A stretch of 64,000 bases of DNA, from contig OX421508.1 of assembly GCA_949126835.1 (NCBI GenBank), positions 16,638,398 to 16,702,397 on the forward strand. Reading direction: 5' to 3'. Within the stretch, counting starts at the first letter, position 1, and the number at the start of each line of letters is the position of its first letter. Origin of the DNA: Anisus vortex. Its lineage: Eukaryota; Mollusca; Gastropoda; Planorbidae. The notes under the pieces are model-generated. The model did not search any database, had not been told where the DNA came from, and saw nothing but the letters and a program-made list of their open reading frames with translations. Both the position numbers and the translations under genes were made by a program. Below are positions 58,468-64,000 of this stretch, one piece after another.

Positions 58468-60520
58468 TTACAAACATGTTGGTATTATTGTTTTTAATTT
58501 TGTTTTTAAAGTGTCAATATTGTCGGCTTGTTTAATTGTGTCTGGAAGTTTATTCCAACACAGAGGTGATACGACGCTGTTTATTCCAACACAGAGGTGA
58601 TACGACGCTGTTTATTCCAACACAGAGGTGCTACGACGCTGTTTATTCCAACACAGAGGTGATACGACGCTGTTTATTCCAACACAGAGGTGCTACGACG
58701 CTGTTTATTCCAACACAGGGGTGATACGACGCTGTTTATTCCAACACAGAGGTGCTACGACGCTGTTTATTCCAACACAGAGGTGATACGACGCTGTTTA
58801 TTCCAACACAGAGGTGATACGACGCTGTTTATTCCAACACAGAGGTGATACGACGCTGTTTATTCCAACACAGAGGTGCTACGACGCTGTTTATTCCAAC
58901 ACAGAGGTGATACGACGCTGTTTATTCCAACACAGAGGTGATACGACGCTGTTTATTCCAACACAGAGGTGCTACGACGCTGTTTATTCCAACACAGAGG
59001 TGATACGACGCTGTTTATTCCAACACAGAGGTGCTACGACGCTGTTTATTCCAACACAGAGGTGCTACGACGCTGTTTATTCCAACACAGAGGTGATACG
59101 ACGCTGTTTATTCCAACACAGATGTGCTACGACGCTGTTTATTCCAACACAGAGGTGCTACGACGCTGTTTATTCCAACACAGAGGTGATACGACGCTGT
59201 TTATTCCAACACAGAGGTGATACGACGCTGTTTATTCCAACACAGAGGTGATACGACGCTGTTTATTCCAACACAGAGGTGATACGACGCTGTTTATTCC
59301 AACACAGAGGTGCTACGACGCTGTTTATTCCAACACAGAGGTGCTACGACGCTGTTTATTCCAACACAGAGGTGCTACGACGCTGTTTATTCCAACACAG
59401 AGGTGATACGACGCTGTTTATTCCAACACAGAGGTGATACGACGCTGTTTATTCCAACACAGAGGTGCTACGACGCTGTTTATTCCAACACAGAGGTGAT
59501 ACGACGCTGTTTATTCCAACACAGAGGTGATACGACGCTGTTTATTCCAACACAGAGGTGCTACGACGCTGTTTATTCCAACACAGAGGTGATACGACGC
59601 TGTTTATTCCAACACAGAGGTGCTACGACGCTGTTTATTCCAACACAGAGGTGATACGACGCTGTTTATTCCAACACAGAGGTGCTACGACGCTGTTTAT
59701 TCCAACACAGAGGTGCTACGACGCTGTTTATTCCAACACAGAGGTGCTACGACGCTGTTTATTCCAACACAGAGGTGCTACGACGCTGTTTATTCCAACA
59801 CAGAGGTGCTACGACGCTGTTTATTCCAACACAGAGGTGATACGACGCTGTTTATTCCAACACAGAGGTGCTACGACGCTGTTTATTCCAACACAGAGGT
59901 GCTACGACGCTGTTTATTCCAACACAGAGGTGCTACGACGCTGTTTATTCCAACACAGAGGTGCTACGACGCTGTTTATTCCAACACAGAGGTGCTACGA
60001 CGCTGTTTATTCCAACACAGAGGTGCTACGACGCTGTTTATTCCAACACAGAGGTGCTACGACGCTGTTTATTCCAACACAGAGGTGATACGACGCTGTT
60101 TATTCCAACACAGAGGTGCTACGACGCTGTTTATTCCAACACAGAGGTGCTACGACGCTGTTTATTCCAACACAGAGGTGCTACGACGCTGTTTATTCCA
60201 ACACAGAGGTGCTACGACGCTGTTTATTCCAACACAGAGGTGCTACGACGCTGAAGGATCGAGCTGCAAATGTTTTTCTTTTTACTCTTGGTACCTTGAG
60301 TTGATGAATTTTGTTTAAACGCAGTCCTGTTTGCTCTGATGTTTGTAGTTCGACCACAGATCTGATGTACTGGGGAGATTGACCATGAAGGCTTTTATAG
60401 AGCATTGTCAGATTTTTATCCCAAGTGTTATAGGTAGTCAATAGGATTTCTTTAGACATGTTGGTAAGTTCCCTTCATTGTTCAGAACAAATTTCGCAGT
60501 CATGTTTAGGACCCTTTGTT
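58468..60520 (-). pseudogene. CR1-like LINE ORF C-terminus, split by a minisatellite
   Basis: On the minus strand, about 60515-60253 reads QRVLNMTAKFVLN, then (after a frameshift) LTMLYKSLHGQSPQYIR and KTFAARSFSVVAPLCWNK, the usual tail order of CR1/jockey-type reverse transcriptases. The same reading resumes on the far side of the array at about 58560: SPLCWNKLPDTIKQADNID, ending with a stop at 58468-58470. The interruption (58549-60252) is a 31-bp tandem repeat whose unit encodes the same VVAPLCWNK codons. The ORF is frameshifted and 5'-truncated. Confidence 0.85.
58549..60252. repeat. 31-bp minisatellite grown from LINE codons (about 55 units)
   Basis: Core 'tttattccaacacagaggtg' followed by '(a/c)tacgacgctg'. 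The reverse complement of the unit encodes (V)V(A/S)PLCWNK, identical to the LINE ORF at both edges, so it is an in-place tandem amplification. Two variants (gatacg and gctacg) alternate irregularly. Confidence 0.95.
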
Positions 60521-61036
60521 TGTAGTTTTATCAAATCACACTCTGGCAGTCTTATGTACAGACAGTTCGTTAGTCTGAGAGATTACCAGGCCTTTACCAT
60601 TAATGTCTCTTGCCTCTTTTGTTAGAATAATTCTAATACCTTTTATTCTATAACTGAATTTTCAATGCTTAGTTGAGGGACTACATAGCATGTTTTGGGA
60701 CCTCAGACTTTATAACACTTACAAAAGTCTTTTTAGTTCTTATTGCTTTTCAGGGTCTCAATCCGGCTCTGCATCCTATGTCCATATTGGTATTATTATT
60801 CGAATTAACCTTGTACGGGTAGACCCAATTTCGCATCGATTTGACTAATTGGGTTTCCCGCCATTCCCGCTATAATGTCAGCTCCATCTATTGCTCTTAA
60901 CAAATGATCACTTGGGATGACAATGAAAAAAAACAACAACACTGTTATCTTGCATGGCCTAAAAAAAAAGGGGATTTAACTAGTCATAGTCTTGGAAAAA
61001 TAAAATATACACGTTTACTTCCCTTCGAGTAATAAA
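60521..61036. other. Spacer, possibly diverged LINE
   Basis: No confident coding frame. Adjacent LINE remains on both sides make a transposon origin plausible, but I cannot show it. Confidence 0.35.
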
Positions 61037-61180
61037 TAGAAGCGCACCAGAAGGAAGGGATGGGAAGACAAGCCAACGACTAGTGCTGCTGTCTTGTGTC
61101 AGACGTGTAACAGAGAATGTCACTCGCGTCTGCGATTGTACAGCCACAGCAGAAGCTGCAAGACCAGGGGCGCACACTCG
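61037..61180 (+). pseudogene. LINE C-terminal zinc-finger-like fragment
   Basis: Plus-strand frame reads GWEDKPTTSAAV then CQTCNRECHSRLRLYSHSRSC (C-x2-C...H-x3-H-like spacing). This C-terminal finger commonly ends certain LINE ORF2 proteins ('C-x2-C-R-x-C-x-SRIGL-x-SH' pattern). A stop follows at about 61189. Upstream RT sequence is absent. Confidence 0.6.
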
Positions 61181-61485
61181 CCAATGGTACATTAAATACC
61201 GTTGTCTCACGAGGCTAATGGAAACCAACACACACACAATTAATAAATAAAGTATTTAATTTTGTTATTTACTCACAATGTAAAACAAGAATAAAGGGAA
61301 TGTAATTTTGTAGAAAAATGTTAAAAAAAACAACAACTTGATTACCTCTCTTTCAATGCTTAGCTCTCTCATTGTCAAGTTTCACTCGATACTAGTAATT
61401 TTAAAGAATTACTATTTTATTTTTTTTTAACTATAAGGAACGTTAAAATATGCGACAGAAGCTTGATGACATCTAGATGTTGTTG

Positions 61486-61572
61486 TTGGGGATGGGGTGT
61501 TGTGTTTGGGGATGGGGTGTTGTGTTTGGGGATGGGGTGTTGTGTTTGGGGATGGGGTGTTGTGTTTGGGGA
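61486..61572. repeat. 20-bp G-rich minisatellite (4.4 units)
   Basis: Perfect 'ttggggatggggtgttgtgt' units. Pairs of G4 runs spaced regularly could form G-quadruplexes on the plus strand. Confidence 0.95.
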
Positions 61573-61800
61573 ATCATGTTAGTGTTGCCACTCGGAAAGA
61601 TAGTGAATTCTAGGCGTTTGCCTTTGATTCTGTGTGTATCTAAATAATCATGTAGATGTCACCGTGTTGTATTACTAAGTTAAAATTTAATGCTTTATAT
61701 ATTACTATTTTGACTTGTACCATTCTTTTCGTTGTAATTAGGTAGGTTTCCATAATTAGACCATTCACATTATCAAATAGCATCACAAACCATTATCACT

Positions 61801-62548
61801 TCTCTCATTTCTGACCACAACTTCTCATTGCACACTCAAGTCATTAACTAACCTTTCTCATTTCTGACCACAACTACTCATTGCACACTCAAGTCATTAA
61901 CTAACCTTTCTCATTTCTGACCACAACTACTCATTGCACACTCAAGTCATTAACTAACCTTTCTCATTTCTGACCACAACTTCTCATTGCACACTCAAGT
62001 CATTAACTAACCTTTCTCATTTTTGACCACAACTTCTCATAGCACACTCAAGTCATTAACTAACCTTTCTCATTTCTGACCACAACTTCTCATTGCACAC
62101 TCAAGTCATTAACTAACCTTTCTCATTTTTGACCACAACTTCTCATAGCACACTCAAGTCATTAACTAACCTTTCTCATTTCTGACCACAACTTCTCATT
62201 GCACACTCTAGTCATTAACTAACCTTTCTCATTTCTGACCACAACTTCTTATTGCACACTCAAGTCATTAACTAACATTTCTTATTTCTGACCACAACTT
62301 CTCATTGCACACTCAAGTCATTAACTAACATTTCTTATTTCTGACCACAACTTCTTATTGCACACTCAAGTCATTAACTAACATTTCTCATTTCTGACCA
62401 CAACTTCTCATTGCACACTCAAGTCATTAACTAACCTTTCTCATTTCTGACCACAACTTCTCATTGCACACTCTAGTCATTAACTAACCTTTCTCATTTC
62501 TGACCACAACTTCTCATTGCACACTCTAGACATTAACTAACCTTTCTC
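61801..62548. repeat. 53-bp minisatellite (14 units)
   Basis: Core 'ctcatttctgaccacaactt' and 'cacactcaagtcattaacta'. Variants (ttttgacc with catagc) recur as a two-unit block near 62015-62060 and 62120-62165. Confidence 0.95.
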
Positions 62549-62675
62549 CCCCTTCCCCAATTTCAGTTATCACGTGACCACAAAGAAACGTGAACATCCT
62601 GACCAGTTCACTAGGTGTTTTCTTTTTATAATTTGGCCTTGTTTAACATTCCTTTTTTTTGTGTATCCTTTATAG

Positions 62676-63934
62676 CAGTGGTTCTCAATCCTTTTTTCAT
62701 GCCGCGACCCTTTTATACAGCTTTTCACGTTATGGCGACCCCCAACCATAAACTCTTTTCGTCGCTACCTTATAACTGTAATGTGGTACTGTTATAAAAT
62801 GTAATGTAAATATATGATATACAGGATGCATTTTCAGCGTTACAAATTGAACATAATTAAAGCACAGTGATTTAATCACAAAAATCCATTTGAAATTATA
62901 TATTGTGAAATAGTTATTTCTAATTACAACACAACGACAGTGCTAAGATTGAGATTGCGTCTTTATCATCGGCTTACACAACGAAGATCATCTTTCTCAA
63001 CAAGTCTACTTCTGTATTTATATTTGATAATCAGCAAGTTGGACCGCTCTTTCACAAAGATATGTTGTTAGAGATTAAAGAAGATGTTGCAACACAGTCT
63101 CAGACAGAATAGTATATGACTGCAAACCCTTGATCCTGAATTTTTAAATTGGCATTGTAGAGAAATTAGTTGCATTAAATGAACTTCGCTTGTGTTGTCT
63201 TAGGGACATCTTCGAATTTGACTGTTCATGACCTTCTTTTAAGTGCAATTGAAGGGTCAGATAAATTTTGAAAGGTACAAGGAAATTTCGCAAGCATGTG
63301 CAAGGGTTCTTTCACAAAAATCATTATCATAAAAATCATTATTGTTATCCTTTTATCTGGTTCAATGTCATGCTCCTCAAAGAAAGCGGATAAGTTAAGT
63401 TACATGTGCATTTTACACACATACAATTTTTTATGCCAAAGCTAAAGTTTTATTTTGAATGATCCGATCTTTCCAAACACTTAAGATTTGTTACAAAAAT
63501 TAACTGGTCCTTGCAGTGATAAATTTTACTCATTTAAGATTTCAAAGATGTTAACCAAGTAAGTTATTTTCTGCAGTCACTTTTATCGCCAAAAAGTGCT
63601 TGGAACTGCGGTCTTGCTTTCTGATTTTAGAGTTCTGAGTTATCACGAAGCTTAAAACACGTTTTAAATATTTTTCTCTCGACAGCCATCTTACGTCAGT
63701 GTGAAATAGTAGTTCGGCGCATCCGACTGTTTTAGCAACTGTTTAAAGTAGGTATGTGATTGGGTTGTTGCGCTGATGTCATCACGCCAGGTACTCATAT
63801 GCACAGAATAGAAATATAGGTACTTATTCTGTGCTCGTTTGTAGATGTATCTGCATGTAGACTGACAAAATATGTAAGCTTATTTTCCGGTGGTCTTAGG
63901 CGACCCCCATGAAATGGTTCTTCGACCCCTTTTT
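62676..63934 (-). mobile_element. SPIN-like hAT transposon, one end missing
   Basis: Starts CAGTGGTTCTCAATCC (62676), a hAT/Charlie-type end, then 'atgccgcgaccctttt' and 'gcgacccccaaccataaa'. The opposite side carries 'ggtcttaggcgacccc' and 'ttcgacccctttt' (63891-63934) but not the final inverted repeat. These end sequences match my memory of SPIN. Between them the minus strand keeps decayed transposase blocks: LFHTDVRWLSREKYLKRV (about 63720-63660) and KYRSRLVEKDDLRCV (about 63010-62965), the conserved central and C-terminal hAT motifs. Many stops make it inactive. Confidence 0.8.
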
Positions 63935-64000
63935 AGATTTAACATATAATGTTGGTATATTATTAAAACCATATACTTTTAATTACTTTAAAAAAAAATT

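Noticed and set aside
58536..60318. Plus-strand repetitive ORFs (LFQHRG-type)
   Set aside because: Translations of the 31-bp minisatellite, whose real origin is the minus-strand LINE ORF.

Overview
This window looks like a slice of a lophotrochozoan nuclear genome, most likely a gastropod mollusc. The DNA is AT-rich and gene-poor. It holds spliced coding sequence, a tRNA-derived SINE, non-LTR retrotransposon tails, hAT, Helitron-like and other DNA transposons, and an exceptional load of minisatellites. There are no bacterial-style operons. A hAT element at the right edge closely resembles my memory of the SPIN family, which has been reported from a pond snail. The species call is inference.

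I find only one convincing protein gene: a plus-strand WD40 protein of the WDR62/MAPKBP1 family. One uninterrupted 5.2-kb exon (46933-52108) carries about 1,725 codons. A phase-matched intron of about 4.8 kb (52109-56907) follows, then a short terminal exon (56908-57185) and a polyadenylation signal. Such a giant exon in a family usually split into many exons suggests an old retroposed copy. Its intron is almost entirely three minisatellites.

Layout: 0-5 kb, LINE tails, and a solo LTR inserted inside a 21-bp minisatellite. 5-12 kb, gene-free sequence, a tRNA-like relic and 24-, 16- and 22-bp arrays. 12.3-16 kb, a 43-bp array broken by three nested DNA transposons, each with its own inverted ends and target duplication. 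16-18.3 kb, a SINE, then 52- and 43-bp arrays. 19.8 kb, a decayed tRNA-Asp. 20.7-23.5 kb, a second solo LTR (opposite orientation) carrying a CACGTG-rich inserted element. 23.8-27.4 kb, LINE, satellite, SINE and hAT fragments. 27.6-30.5 kb, a 36-bp array. 31.3-36 kb, a SINE head, a hAT MITE, two head-to-tail Helitron-like units and another array. 36-46.5 kb, LINE tails, MITEs and 51-, 48- and 15-bp arrays. 46.5-57.2 kb, the WD40 gene. 57.8-64 kb, more arrays, a LINE ORF split by a 31-bp array grown from its own codons, and the SPIN-like hAT.

The recurring theme is two-way traffic between transposons and minisatellites. Arrays arise inside transposon copies (31-bp in a LINE ORF, 48-bp in a GC-rich repeat, 19-bp in the Helitron-like units), and transposons land in arrays (LTR in the 21-bp array, TTAA element in the 43-bp array). 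By my hand count, minisatellites fill roughly 17-18 kb, over a quarter of the window. The long open frames inside them are by-products of unit length and are not annotated as genes.
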